The translations under genes and the position numbers were made by a program. The notes under the pieces are model-generated. The model saw only the letters and a list, made by a program, of their open reading frames with translations. It was not told where the DNA came from and searched no databases. Positions 12,972 to 21,916 of a DNA stretch of 64,000 nt are shown piece after piece. Location: contig OZ287705.1 in NCBI GenBank assembly GCA_965649825.1, positions 310,001-374,000 of the forward strand, given 5' to 3'. Within the stretch, counting starts at the first letter, position 1. Every line of letters begins with the position of its first letter. The stretch is from Penicillus capitatus. Its lineage: Eukaryota; Chlorophyta.

Positions 12972-12976
12972 GTTTC
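12972..12976. repeat. Target-site duplication, left copy
   Basis: GTTTC immediately before the left LTR of element A; the same five bases follow the right LTR of element B at 22416-22420. Five base pairs is usual for Ty3/gypsy integrases. Confidence 0.7.
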
Positions 12977-13265
12977 TGTGAACGTCGACCCGAGGGCCGA
13001 GTCCGGACCGGATGGCGAGCCGCGCAGGGAAACTCTGTCGGCAATGGCTATTTACATAGCTAGACAGATACAGCACGGCAGCTCCGTTTAAATACCCCGG
13101 ATTAGGAGGGTCACATCATTACGTAAGGCATATCGTCACACCTCTGTCACACGTCTCGTCCTGCGCTCCAATGATGTTCTGCTGGCGTGGCGCCACAGGG
13201 ACGGTTGGCGCGCCAGCAGCGACTCCTCGACAGATGACTCGAGGCAGAACCAGTGACCCTTCACA
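12977..13265 (-). repeat. LTR of element A, left copy (289 bp)
   Basis: Identical by eye to 13709-13997, with TGTGAA...TTCACA termini. On the minus strand it has a TATA-like TATTTAAAC box (near 13090) preceded ~30 nt upstream by GATGTGAC. It does not resemble the LTR of element B apart from its tips. Confidence 0.85.
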
Positions 13266-13708
13266 TGGGCGCACCCGCATTCCTGCTGATGCACACTCCG
13301 AGGCACTCTCGCTTCACCACCCTGCTGCTTCCCCTTGCAGCTCTGACACTGACAGGATGAGCGGCGGCGGACAGCACAGGAGAAAACGCAGCGGAAGTCT
13401 TTGTCTCTCGCTGTCCCGAAGCACAGTCTTCAATCTTCACGCACGGTCTTCGGTCTTCACGTCTCCCGAGGCGGTCAGCGAGTCAGACCTGCCCCCGACG
13501 CGGGGCAGCGCTCAGCGCCAGTCCCTCGGTTACGCACCACTCTGGGTCTCCGCTCAGACCCTGCGCTCGAACCCGCTCAAGCGCAGCGGAAGTCTTGAAA
13601 TGCGGGCAGCGCGGCAGCGGATTCTTGGTGGACGGCGCAGAGGATGAAAACGAAAACGGCGCAGTGAGTCGGTGAAAGCCGCACTCACGTAGGCTCGCTC
13701 CGAAACCA
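13266..13708 (-). mobile_element. Internal region of TRIM-like element A (443 bp, non-coding)
   Basis: No gag or pol sequence and no credible ORF. The left edge (TGGGCGCACCCGCATTCC) matches the left internal edge of B at 14626, and the right edge (GCTCCGAAACCA) matches B's primer-binding site at 21777-21788. The motif CGCAGCGGAAGTCTT occurs twice here and once in each LTR of B. This fits a non-autonomous element using the reverse transcription and integration machinery of B. Confidence 0.75.
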
Positions 13709-13997
13709 TGTGAACGTCGACCCGAGGGCCGAGTCCGGACCGGATGGCGAGCCGCGCAGGGAAACTCTGTCGGCAATGGCTATTTACATAGCTAGACAGA
13801 TACAGCACGGCAGCTCCGTTTAAATACCCCGGATTAGGAGGGTCACATCATTACGTAAGGCATATCGTCACACCTCTGTCACACGTCTCGTCCTGCGCTC
13901 CAATGATGTTCTGCTGGCGTGGCGCCACAGGGACGGTTGGCGCGCCAGCAGCGACTCCTCGACAGATGACTCGAGGCAGAACCAGTGACCCTTCACA
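13709..13997 (-). repeat. LTR of element A, right copy (289 bp)
   Basis: Second copy of the 289-bp LTR at 12977. It ends one base before the left LTR of element B, a junction that looks like joined cDNA ends rather than an insertion site. Confidence 0.85.
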
Positions 13998-13998
13998 T

Positions 13999-14625
13999 TG
14001 TGAAGATTCATCTTTCCCGGCCTTCTTGCCGACCTCCGTCACGATGTCTTCCGCCCTTACTTTGTGGACGGGTGGTGGCGGCACGCTCGGCAGGACCGGG
14101 CCTTCGACGTCTCCGGAATGACTCATTTCACAAGCGCAGCGGAAGTCTTGGAAATAGAAGGAGTGATGAGCGGTTCTTGAGGGGTTAGCGACGTTTTGGG
14201 AAGTTCAGAGGTTGCAGCCAAGAGACAACTTGTTACAACTGAGAAGTAGACAGCGAATGTTTTGACGGATTGTATGTGATTCAGAACACAAGTGCAAACT
14301 TTGATGTTTTTTACGAAAGGTGTTTTTATGTGTCAAAACCTTGCTTAAATACTCCGACCCCGATGTGACGACAGGAAAATCAGCTGAACTTCAAGAGTGA
14401 GTTCGCAATGAGGTTCCCACTGAAACCAGGTAATTCATCATGAACTTCTAGAAGTTTCCTAGGAACTTCTTAGGAACTCACTCCCAGTCACCATTACTTA
14501 TTCGCGACTCAGCAGCGACGGTTACGTCGCACAGCCAAAGACGCGACAAGTGCCAAGTGACAGGAATATCATTATTACAGAGACGTCCCATCACCGTTTT
14601 GTCAGAATTGCGCCATTCTTTCACA
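13999..14625 (-). repeat. LTR of element B, 3' copy (627 bp)
   Basis: Matches 21789-22415 along its full length with no difference noticed; ends TGTGAA...TTCACA. It is the 3' LTR in element orientation. It contains a silent copy of the gag start codon and first ~42 codons (ATG at 14126 on the minus strand) and a TATTTAAG box at 14346-14352. Confidence 0.95.
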
Positions 14626-14642
14626 TGGGCGCACCCGCATTC
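14626..14642 (-). other. Putative polypurine-tract position
   Basis: On the minus strand the bases just before the 3' LTR read GAATGCGGGTGCGCCCA. This is not a classic purine run, but the same sequence occupies the equivalent place in element A, so it probably primes plus-strand synthesis. The A before the LTR TG may be the source of the single extra base at the A/B junction. Confidence 0.4.
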
Positions 14643-14732
14643 CCGTTGCGCAAACTCCGATGTGCGGAGCAAAGAAGAAAACCAGCCCACACAGCCTACC
14701 TAGTTAAAATACTGATGACAGCAGATGGTTCT

Positions 14733-15752
14733 TCAGGCGCGACGGCGTATGAGCGCCCGGGGGTCCGAAACCCCCACCTTCGTTGTCTGCGACTGGTACA
14801 GATTTCCATTTACTCTATCTCGCGTCAGGTCGAAAGGCTGCATTATCTCTCTCCCCAGCCTCGTCTCCACCTTGTCTCCCGCGACGGTGAAATTGCAGAC
14901 TTCCATGTGGGGGCCGATCTTCACCCTCGCGGCGGTGCTGCCCACTATCACGCTTGTGCCGCCTTCACTGCGAATGACACGTCCCTCGATTCCTGGCGGG
15001 AGGGGCCCTTGGAGAGGCTGGACACGGAGTCCAAGCAGTTCCGCAGTCGCTCTGCTGACCACGTGACCCGAGAGCTCGGGGTCAATGAGGAAACGGTGTG
15101 GCAATTTGATCTCCCCGAGCTCCCCTGCGGCAATGTATCGCGGTCCTGGCGGTCGGCAAATGGCGGTGAGGGGCGGTGGGTGGGCTCGCGCTGAGAGGAG
15201 CGGCGATTCCGGAGGGGTAGGGGACGGAGGCCGAGGGGGCAAGGGGCTGCGCATCCTTCGCCGCGAGCCCTCCCCGCGACTTCCGCGGCCGCTCCTGCGC
15301 CGGCTTGTTTCGCCTTGGCTGTTTCCTCCACGTGTGGCTTCGACAGGGGTGCTTCCTCTTGTGGCTGGTGTGCCGGGTCCCTCTGCGCAGCGTCGCTCAA
15401 TCTCGGCTATGAGGTCGGCCAGGGTCAGGGAACGACATTGCTCCCTTACCTCGGCCGCCCTCATTTCCGCCATGCTGCGGTCCGTGGTAGGGGCCAGGTT
15501 GTCTGGTGACGGGGTTGGGGTCACGCGCCTGAGGCAGGTGAGACGGTGCAGGTTTCCCTCTGACGCGGACGAGCTTCTTTCCCTCTTCATGGCTTCGAAA
15601 ATGAGAGCGAAGGCGCCCTCGAGAACTCGGAACGCGACAAAGACGGAAAGGCCAACGACGAATTCCTGGGCTACGGCCGGCCACGATTCAATGAATGTCA
15701 GGAGAGTGAGCGTAAACACGAGCGCAAAAAAGCTGAGTACTGCGAAAGACAT
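14733..15752 (-). CDS. Element B ORF3: membrane-anchored retropepsin-like protein lacking the catalytic DTG
   Basis: A 339-aa ORF in the position where env lies in retroviruses. Residues ~1-22 and ~31-54 are hydrophobic and could span the membrane; a Pro/Arg/Ser-rich linker follows. The C-terminal ~120 residues resemble a retropepsin half: FLIDPELSGHVVSRATAELL sits where FLIDTGAS..VS is expected, followed by strand-like segments and a VETRLGREIMQPFDL stretch resembling the ILGxDxL region. The catalytic Asp-Thr-Gly is Asp-Pro-Glu, so proteolysis is unlikely. A TATA box 44 nt upstream suggests a separate transcript. It is not a recognisable envelope glycoprotein. Possible roles are a membrane tether or a decoy for the active protease in ORF1; both are inference. 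Confidence 0.75.
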   Translation of the reverse strand: MSFAVLSFFALVFTLTLLTFIESWPAVAQEFVVGLSVFVAFRVLEGAFALIFEAMKRERSSSASEGNLHRLTCLRRVTPTPSPDNLAPTTDRSMAEMRAAEVREQCRSLTLADLIAEIERRCAEGPGTPATRGSTPVEATRGGNSQGETSRRRSGRGSRGEGSRRRMRSPLPPRPPSPTPPESPLLSARAHPPPLTAICRPPGPRYIAAGELGEIKLPHRFLIDPELSGHVVSRATAELLGLRVQPLQGPLPPGIEGRVIRSEGGTSVIVGSTAARVKIGPHMEVCNFTVAGDKVETRLGREIMQPFDLTRDRVNGNLYQSQTTKVGVSDPRALIRRRA

Positions 15753-15790
15753 GAGCGAGCAAATGGTGAAATCCCGGTGCGGGCGGTCCC

Positions 15791-15796
15791 TTTATA
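15791..15796 (-). promoter_or_regulatory. Internal TATA box for ORF3
   Basis: The minus strand reads GGGGTATAAAGGGACC about 44 nt before the ORF3 ATG at 15752, inside the 273-nt gap after pol. This is the right place for an internal promoter giving ORF3 its own mRNA. Confidence 0.55.
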
Positions 15797-16025
15797 CCCC
15801 CGTAACCTCCGAGGACACGTGCCCAGCGCGCGCCCTGACTGGCGGTTATCCTATGGTTCGCCCAAAGGTCATGGCATCCGTCGGGAGCTTCGCTCCGCTG
15901 GAGGAAGCTATCTTCCAACCATCGGGAGTTTCCCTACGCATTTGGTCATCCGCCGCAAACCGTTATGAACTTTGGAAGACAAGGGTGTATCCGTCAGCAA
16001 CCCGTCGGATTATCTAATGAGTGCG

Positions 16026-18887
16026 TCACATCTGCAGCAGCCGTAGCTGGTGCGAGTGACACGACCGGCGATTCCGCCCATCCAGTGTTTCGACCTCGAT
16101 GATATGCGGAGTGATAACAGCGCGGACGCGCCATCCCGACTCCCACTGGGCCGCTAGCTTATGTGCTGGCCGCGGCACCATGATTGCGACCTTGTCTCCA
16201 ACTCGCAGGTTTCTTCTCGTCGGGATGGTCCGCTCGTGTCTTGCTCTTCGCTTCCGCCGTTGGTCGTCCGAACGCTTCCATGCTCTTCCTTGGACTCTGT
16301 CCAGTTCCTCCTTCTGGAGCCGCGTACCATCGGCTCGTTTGCCCGTCATGACGAGACTCGGAGCGTATCCAAGCGCAGAGTGCCATGATTCGTTATACGC
16401 CTTCTCGATACGTTGGAGGAGTGACGGCCATGGCGCACTTGGGCCTTCTCTTCGGATTCGACCCAGGATGGTGCCAATTGCTCGCTCGGCCATTCCATTG
16501 CTCCAGTGAGCATAGGCAGGAGACAGTGCCATCTTCACGTGGCGCCGGCTGCAATACTCTTCGAAGTCGATGGATACAAAAGCTGCGCCTTGGTCACTTA
16601 CGAGCCGGCGAGGGGGCCCGAAGTGATATATCCATTTACGCAGTCCCGCCTTCGCGGCCTCGGCCGTCGGCCCTGCTGAAGCTGTGAGCATGACGTAGCG
16701 GCTGAATCCGTCTATCATGAGAAACACGTGCACGTTGTCTTCCTCCTTTTCCCAGTGTATGGGTCCGAGAAAATCACAAAAGACCGTGTCGTTTGGGCAG
16801 GGGCAATCCCACGAGCCCCAGACGGGTCGCTGAATGGGTCGTCCGTAGGCCTGACATTGCCTGCATCCTTGGACGAACTGTCGGACATGTGTTCTCATCC
16901 CTGGCCAATCCGCTCCCGTTGCTTTGAGGTTCCTCAGCGTTGTCTGCCAGTTGAAGTGCCCTTCGTGAGCCTTCTTGATCTGCCTCAGCTGGCCTCGTGT
17001 CGGGCCCGCCGTTGCCTGAGACACCTCGGCTGCGCCCTTTCCCTTACGGGGTCTGGATAAGAGGTCCGCGCCTTGGTTTTCTGCCCCGGGAACGAATTCG
17101 ACAATGAAGTTTTCGTTTCCTAGGAGCCATCCCAGTAGGCGCAGTACTCGCTTGTCCTTGAGACTTGGCGTGCTGGTGCTCAGTTGCTCGGCGACCGCTT
17201 GGTTGTCCGTCCGGATGAGCAAAGGAAAGTCCCCTCGCAACGGCTTTGTTGCTTGACAGGCCCACACGATTGCCTTGAGTTCCCCGAGGAAAGATGAAGT
17301 CACTTCCGGCACACTCTTGCTCCCGAGGTCGACGAGGTGCTCGTGGTTTGACCCTTTGGCCCACAGCAGATATCCCGCGTGCTCTCCGGACCAATCCGTC
17401 TCGAGAATGTATTGCGTCGTCCGGAGACCAGGCAGTTCGAGCAATACCTGTCGATCGAGGGCTCGCAGAAGCACCTCCCAGACTTCCCGTCGGGCTCGGT
17501 CCCACCACTTGCCGTCTTGTTTTCTTGCCTTGGCTTCTGCTAGCAGCTGTCGGAGGGGCGCTATCAATCTCTCGAGGTCCACAATGGTTCGCCTCAGATA
17601 GGAGAGCACTCCGATGAGGCGCTCAAGATCTTTCCAGTGCGTCACCTTTCCGAGTTGGGTCCAGCGACTGCGGAAGTAGTCTGTCAGCGTCCACGACCCA
17701 TGCGACAGTTCCATCCCCAGGAACTTGACTTTCGTCAGCAGGAGCTCGGTCTTCGCGAGGTTGACCTTGAGCCCGAACTCCTGGAAGCGAGCAAAGATGC
17801 TGCGGACGCGGTCACAGAGTTCTTCTGGGGTAGTACCACCGACAAGGAGGTCGTCGGCATACTGCACTGCGCCGAGCCCCTGTACAATCTCTGCTACCCG
17901 TTCCGCGAAGAGGATCGGACTCCATGACCATCCCTGCGGCAGGCGCTTCCAGGCGTAACGGCGGTCCTGCCAAGTGAACGCGAATGCAGACTGCAGCTCT
18001 GGGCACACCGGGATGGCGAAGAAACCATCCTTGAGGTCCAGCTTCGCAAAGTACCTCCATGCCGGGTCTACATCCCACAGCCGCCGCCAGACGTCGATCT
18101 GGGTCATTCCATGTTTCTTGAAGTGAGCGTTCAACCAACGAAAGTCGTTGGTGAACCTGTAGCTCCCATCCTTCTTTGGGATGGGGTACAGGGGGCTTAG
18201 AGCCACTCGCTCACCCATGGAGACCTGTCGGAGATAGCCGCGCTGAACATAGTGCTCAAGCTGTTCGGCTATCTTGCGTCGGTCGGCGACCTGCTCTGTC
18301 TTGTATGATGTGCGCAACCCTTGCTCTCTGGGTGGTGTCCAGCAGACTTCGTCGGCTCTGACCTGGAGGGGCTCCATTGCGGGCACGATGGGGTGCCGGC
18401 TTAGGTCGCTGACGTCAGGAAAACGACGCGCTAGCTCGTTTCGCAGGGACTCGGCAAGGGTGTCAACGGCGACTGAGCCGATCTTGGCTAGCCGGACTAC
18501 CTCAATGCTGCTGTGTCCGTGCAAAGAAACGAGGGGCGTGGTCGGAGTGACTCGAATCACTCTTTCTGACGTATTGTAGACCTCACATCGTACCATTCCT
18601 CCAGAGGTTACTACTACTCCAGATAGAACCTCGGGTCGCTGAAAACAGCTAGCTATGGTGACGCCGCCTTCTACTTCTAGCTTCCACGGGAGGTACCAGC
18701 GTTCCCAAGTCCTTGGCGGCAAGAATCTTGGCTTTCCACTTTGCAGCTGGACTCCCTTTGGAGTGACTGAGATTCCCGTTCCGTCCTTGATCTCCCATTG
18801 CTGGTGCACGCGAACAGTGCCGCCCCTCCCGTGGCTTTTGGAGGGGGCAGTTAGTTTGGGTGGTGCGCTGCTTGCACTGCCGCGCAC
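16026..18887 (-). CDS. pol: Element B pol: reverse transcriptase, RNase H, integrase
   Basis: About 953 codons from the first methionine, though translation probably enters by -1 frameshift from ORF1 at 18854-18860. Reverse transcriptase: the palm motif YADD lies near residue 343, with the upstream block FAKLDLKDGFF. RNase H follows near residues 497-600 (TDWSG, then RTDNQA). The integrase has an HHCC zinc domain beginning HEGHFNW (~640), then a catalytic triad in MIDGFSRY (~725), VSDQGAAF (~765) and GMAERAIG (~800). The order RT-RNaseH-IN is that of Ty3/gypsy. No stop or frameshift is seen. The protease is not here; it lies in ORF1. The enzymes copy the element RNA to cDNA and insert it into the genome. 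Confidence 0.95.
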   Translation of the reverse strand: MRGSASSAPPKLTAPSKSHGRGGTVRVHQQWEIKDGTGISVTPKGVQLQSGKPRFLPPRTWERWYLPWKLEVEGGVTIASCFQRPEVLSGVVVTSGGMVRCEVYNTSERVIRVTPTTPLVSLHGHSSIEVVRLAKIGSVAVDTLAESLRNELARRFPDVSDLSRHPIVPAMEPLQVRADEVCWTPPREQGLRTSYKTEQVADRRKIAEQLEHYVQRGYLRQVSMGERVALSPLYPIPKKDGSYRFTNDFRWLNAHFKKHGMTQIDVWRRLWDVDPAWRYFAKLDLKDGFFAIPVCPELQSAFAFTWQDRRYAWKRLPQGWSWSPILFAERVAEIVQGLGAVQYADDLLVGGTTPEELCDRVRSIFARFQEFGLKVNLAKTELLLTKVKFLGMELSHGSWTLTDYFRSRWTQLGKVTHWKDLERLIGVLSYLRRTIVDLERLIAPLRQLLAEAKARKQDGKWWDRARREVWEVLLRALDRQVLLELPGLRTTQYILETDWSGEHAGYLLWAKGSNHEHLVDLGSKSVPEVTSSFLGELKAIVWACQATKPLRGDFPLLIRTDNQAVAEQLSTSTPSLKDKRVLRLLGWLLGNENFIVEFVPGAENQGADLLSRPRKGKGAAEVSQATAGPTRGQLRQIKKAHEGHFNWQTTLRNLKATGADWPGMRTHVRQFVQGCRQCQAYGRPIQRPVWGSWDCPCPNDTVFCDFLGPIHWEKEEDNVHVFLMIDGFSRYVMLTASAGPTAEAAKAGLRKWIYHFGPPRRLVSDQGAAFVSIDFEEYCSRRHVKMALSPAYAHWSNGMAERAIGTILGRIRREGPSAPWPSLLQRIEKAYNESWHSALGYAPSLVMTGKRADGTRLQKEELDRVQGRAWKRSDDQRRKRRARHERTIPTRRNLRVGDKVAIMVPRPAHKLAAQWESGWRVRAVITPHIIEVETLDGRNRRSCHSHQLRLLQM

Positions 18888-21800
18888 ATAACCGAGCGCC
18901 CGTCCGGGGCCACGAGTCGGTTTCCCGCGAAATCCAAACTCCAGCCGAAATCTCGCAGAGCGTTTACGCCAACGATTGGGTGTTCAGGCCCGTCCACCAC
19001 GAGAAACGGCACTTGTCTTGTCTCTCCGCCAATGTCCACTGGGAGGCCCACTCGGCCTCGAACCTGGGTTGTCACACCGTTGAATGCTTGGACTTCCATG
19101 GGCTCAGGGAGGGGCTGTATCTCCCAACCACCTTGTATGCAGCGTTCCGTGGGCATCACGCACACGGAGGAGCCCGAATCCACGAGCATCTGGACTGGAC
19201 TAGCCCCCTCAGCCAGCTTGGCGCGTACGTAGTAGAGACGCGATGGGTCACTACTTGTGGCGGCGTCCCATACCGCTGCCACTGGTGGCCTGTCGCTTGG
19301 TCCCTCGTCGGGCGCTCGTTGCTGTTCTTCCGGGACGTGCACCACTTGCTGCCAGAAGTGTGGGCATTCTCCGGTTGCGTGATCTCGGGCGTTGCAGTTT
19401 GCGCAACGTCTTGGTGGCGGAAGCCGCGAGGCCTGCATAGCCGGTACGGCGGGCCTACCCATTCGTGGCGTCCTTGATGGTCCGGGAGAGGGAGGTCTGG
19501 GCATTGTCGGCCTGATCATGGGCGGGGGCTGTCCTCTTGCGGCGGCTGCCTGTCGTTCTTCTACGCGATGGAGTCGATCCAGTATGCTTTCGATACTCCC
19601 TAGGCCTTGGAGAACGACAGGATGCGGGGCCTGCGGGAGCTCGTCGGCTTCTCCGTCACTGGCTGGTCGGTCTTCCCATGCGACGAAAGGCCTAGCAGCT
19701 TGCTGTGGCTGTCCTTCGTCCGAGTTGTATCCCGTTCCCCTGCCTCCGCGCCCTCGACCGCGTCCTCGGCGCCCTTGATTTCTCCCACGTCCTTGGTGGC
19801 TTCTTCCTTGACCTCTTCCTTCGCGGGTTCCTCGCGGGACGGTGGGGGAGGGGGCCGCTGGTGGTGCCGGTGGCGGTGCTGTCATGTTGGCTTCCTGACG
19901 TGGTGCCGCTGGAGGTGCTGGCGGCGGTGCCACGTTGGCTTCCTGACGGGGTGCCGCATTTTGTTGTGCTGGCTGCGTCGCTGGCTGCTGTCCGCTTCGC
20001 TGTTGTTCCCTCTGCTGGTTTTGATGAGCGGCAGCTGTCCGAGCCCTGCGAGGTCTTTGCGGTGGCGGCACCGGGATTGGTTGTGTTCGCTGTTGCGAGA
20101 CGAAGCTTCCGATAAAGAGCAGTGGCTGGACAACGAGCCAGTAAGCGACCCAAAAAGGGAAGTAAAGGACCGCAGCAGTGCCCCACGTCAGGCTGTAAAT
20201 ACTGCGCATGGTGTCCTGTCCGAGATCGACGACCGAGTGAACTCCGTCGGCGATCCTCTTGACCACGGTGGCGACCAGAGCTAACGTCATGAGGATTCCT
20301 ACCAAGGCCAGCACGAGCAGGATCAGTCCGAGGTTTTGATTGCTTCCGGCGGCCCTAACGCTGAGGAGGGCCTGGAGGCCGTCGACCATGTTCGGACTTA
20401 TGACGAACCGAAGCAGACCCACCGCCCAGTGCGCTGGGCTCACGACAAACCCATACCATCCTGCAGCCCATGCGCCCCACGTTCTTGTAGGTGGCGCCTG
20501 GACCGAGCGAGTAAAGGTGGCTATCATATCTGCGCTTGCCGCAAGCTTCCTGGTTTGCTCAAGAACGGTTGGCATGAGTTCTCGGACTGCCCCCAGCTCA
20601 CCCTGCAGTTGCCCCTTGATTGCGTTCACGCCGTCTTGTGCTGCCCTAGCGATGGCTCGGTCGATGACTTGGAGTACTTCCCATCCTTTTTCGTCAGCTT
20701 CGTCCGTCATTTGTCGAGCCATTTGTAGGATGCTGAGATTGATCTGGTTGACGGCGCGGGTCGTCCCCGTGAGGAAGGACGTGGTTCCAGCCTCAGCTGA
20801 CGACGGGGGTGCCAATGTAAACTTGTGGTGCCAGGCTGAGCCGGTAACCCGTCGCCGGTGCATTCTCGTCAGGGCTTGCTCATAGTGTTCTTTCAGCTTG
20901 TCCATCTGTTCCCTGGCGAGCTGTCCGCGTCGTTCGGCCTTCTCTCCCCAACGCCTGGAGAATTCGAGGGCGTCGTTGGCTATGTCCACCAGTGATCGAT
21001 TCTGATACATACGCGGGCTCACTCCCAGGTATCCAGCATAAATTTCCTTGGCGGCTTCCTGGAACGCGGCGTGTAGGACCTTTTCGTCTAGGTCGAAGAT
21101 GAGCGGTTGACACTCTGTGCGCCAGCCATACAATGTGGGCATCCAGGTCTTTACCAGTCGCTCGCCCAGGGGGCAATTCGCGAGGTCTTCGACTTTAGTT
21201 GCGAACGCAGAGAACTGGCGCTCAATGCGTTCCTCCATCGTATATGGCATGCCGAACATCCGGATGGCTGCCACATGCATGACTGGAAAGAGGCATAGGT
21301 ATACGAAAAAGGTAATCCACAGAATCGTGCTTGTCTTTCGCCGTCCCCGGGGCCTTGGGTTGTCTCCTTCGGAGGGACCTTCGTCAGGTCGCTCTGGCAG
21401 CTCATCCCTCCCGAGGTCTTGCAGCGCGTTGTATGCTTTCGTGGCGTTTTCCGACAGCCACTTCCCCAAGCGTGCGAACCAGTCATACTTGTAAGCGCAT
21501 GTGAGGAGGACGACTAGTGCAATGAATGCCGCGGTACGCAGGGTGCTGCCCCAAGCCCAATCCCAGAAGATGCCGAAGACGCAGAGAATGGTAGCGCCAA
21601 TAGCAAGCTCTTCCACACGAGGGCCTCTCCCTTCGGGTACGGGTGATGGTCTGGCCCGAGGTCGTGGATGCGGGCCGTGCTCCAGCGCTCTTCGACGGGC
21701 TTCTTCGGCGAGTCGTTGCTGCTCTGGGTCGGCTAGAATCTCTGAAGCGGTTCTCTGAACGTCGCGACTCGACCCCGCTCCGAAACCATGTGAAGATTCA

Positions 21801-21916
21801 TCTTTCCCGGCCTTCTTGCCGACCTCCGTCACGATGTCTTCCGCCCTTACTTTGTGGACGGGTGGTGGCGGCACGCTCGGCAGGACCGGGCCTTCGACGT
21901 CTCCGGAATGACTCAT
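18851..21916 (-). CDS. gag-pro: Element B ORF1: membrane-spanning Gag-like protein with zinc knuckle and protease
   Basis: A 1,021-aa ORF whose ATG lies inside the 5' LTR (21916) and which reads through the LTR end and primer-binding site. Hydrophobic segments occur at ~103-118, ~126-142, ~196-216, ~481-507, ~530-553 and ~573-605; between ~217 and ~480 lies a long, mostly helical region. A basic, Pro/Gln-rich stretch follows, then a CCHC zinc knuckle (CANCNARDHATGEC, ~840) and a retropepsin with LVDSGSSVCVMP (~912) and HPIVGVNALRDFG. The knuckle and protease are normal for Ty3/gypsy Gag-Pro. The membrane-rich N-terminal two thirds are not, and look more like an envelope-type or membrane-bound capsid protein. 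The stop TAA abuts a slippery heptamer for pol expression. Confidence 0.85.
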   Translation of the reverse strand: MSHSGDVEGPVLPSVPPPPVHKVRAEDIVTEVGKKAGKDESSHGFGAGSSRDVQRTASEILADPEQQRLAEEARRRALEHGPHPRPRARPSPVPEGRGPRVEELAIGATILCVFGIFWDWAWGSTLRTAAFIALVVLLTCAYKYDWFARLGKWLSENATKAYNALQDLGRDELPERPDEGPSEGDNPRPRGRRKTSTILWITFFVYLCLFPVMHVAAIRMFGMPYTMEERIERQFSAFATKVEDLANCPLGERLVKTWMPTLYGWRTECQPLIFDLDEKVLHAAFQEAAKEIYAGYLGVSPRMYQNRSLVDIANDALEFSRRWGEKAERRGQLAREQMDKLKEHYEQALTRMHRRRVTGSAWHHKFTLAPPSSAEAGTTSFLTGTTRAVNQINLSILQMARQMTDEADEKGWEVLQVIDRAIARAAQDGVNAIKGQLQGELGAVRELMPTVLEQTRKLAASADMIATFTRSVQAPPTRTWGAWAAGWYGFVVSPAHWAVGLLRFVISPNMVDGLQALLSVRAAGSNQNLGLILLVLALVGILMTLALVATVVKRIADGVHSVVDLGQDTMRSIYSLTWGTAAVLYFPFWVAYWLVVQPLLFIGSFVSQQRTQPIPVPPPQRPRRARTAAAHQNQQREQQRSGQQPATQPAQQNAAPRQEANVAPPPAPPAAPRQEANMTAPPPAPPAAPSPTVPRGTREGRGQGRSHQGRGRNQGRRGRGRGRGGRGTGYNSDEGQPQQAARPFVAWEDRPASDGEADELPQAPHPVVLQGLGSIESILDRLHRVEERQAAAARGQPPPMIRPTMPRPPSPGPSRTPRMGRPAVPAMQASRLPPPRRCANCNARDHATGECPHFWQQVVHVPEEQQRAPDEGPSDRPPVAAVWDAATSSDPSRLYYVRAKLAEGASPVQMLVDSGSSVCVMPTERCIQGGWEIQPLPEPMEVQAFNGVTTQVRGRVGLPVDIGGETRQVPFLVVDGPEHPIVGVNALRDFGWSLDFAGNRLVAPDGRSVMCAAVQAAHHPN
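18854..18860 (-). promoter_or_regulatory. -1 ribosomal frameshift site
   Basis: On the minus strand C CCA AAC is followed directly by the ORF1 TAA. It fits X-XXY-YYZ in the ORF1 frame, and a -1 shift enters the pol frame, which is open across this point with continuous sequence. Downstream structure was not computed. Confidence 0.75.
21773..21788 (-). other. Primer-binding site
   Basis: Directly inside the 5' LTR the minus strand reads TGGTTTCGGAGCGGGG, starting with the TGG that pairs with tRNA 3' CCA. The first 12 bases recur at the same place in element A (13697-13708). The matching tRNA was not identified. Confidence 0.65.

Noticed and set aside
13266-13708. Coding ORFs inside element A
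   Set aside because: The open frames have no gag, pol or other domain and run out of the flanking LTRs; the element fits a non-coding TRIM.
15085-20186. Long plus-strand open frames opposite the retrotransposon genes
   Set aside because: They are low-complexity, Arg/Pro/Ser-rich mirrors of intact minus-strand ORFs that have clear domains.
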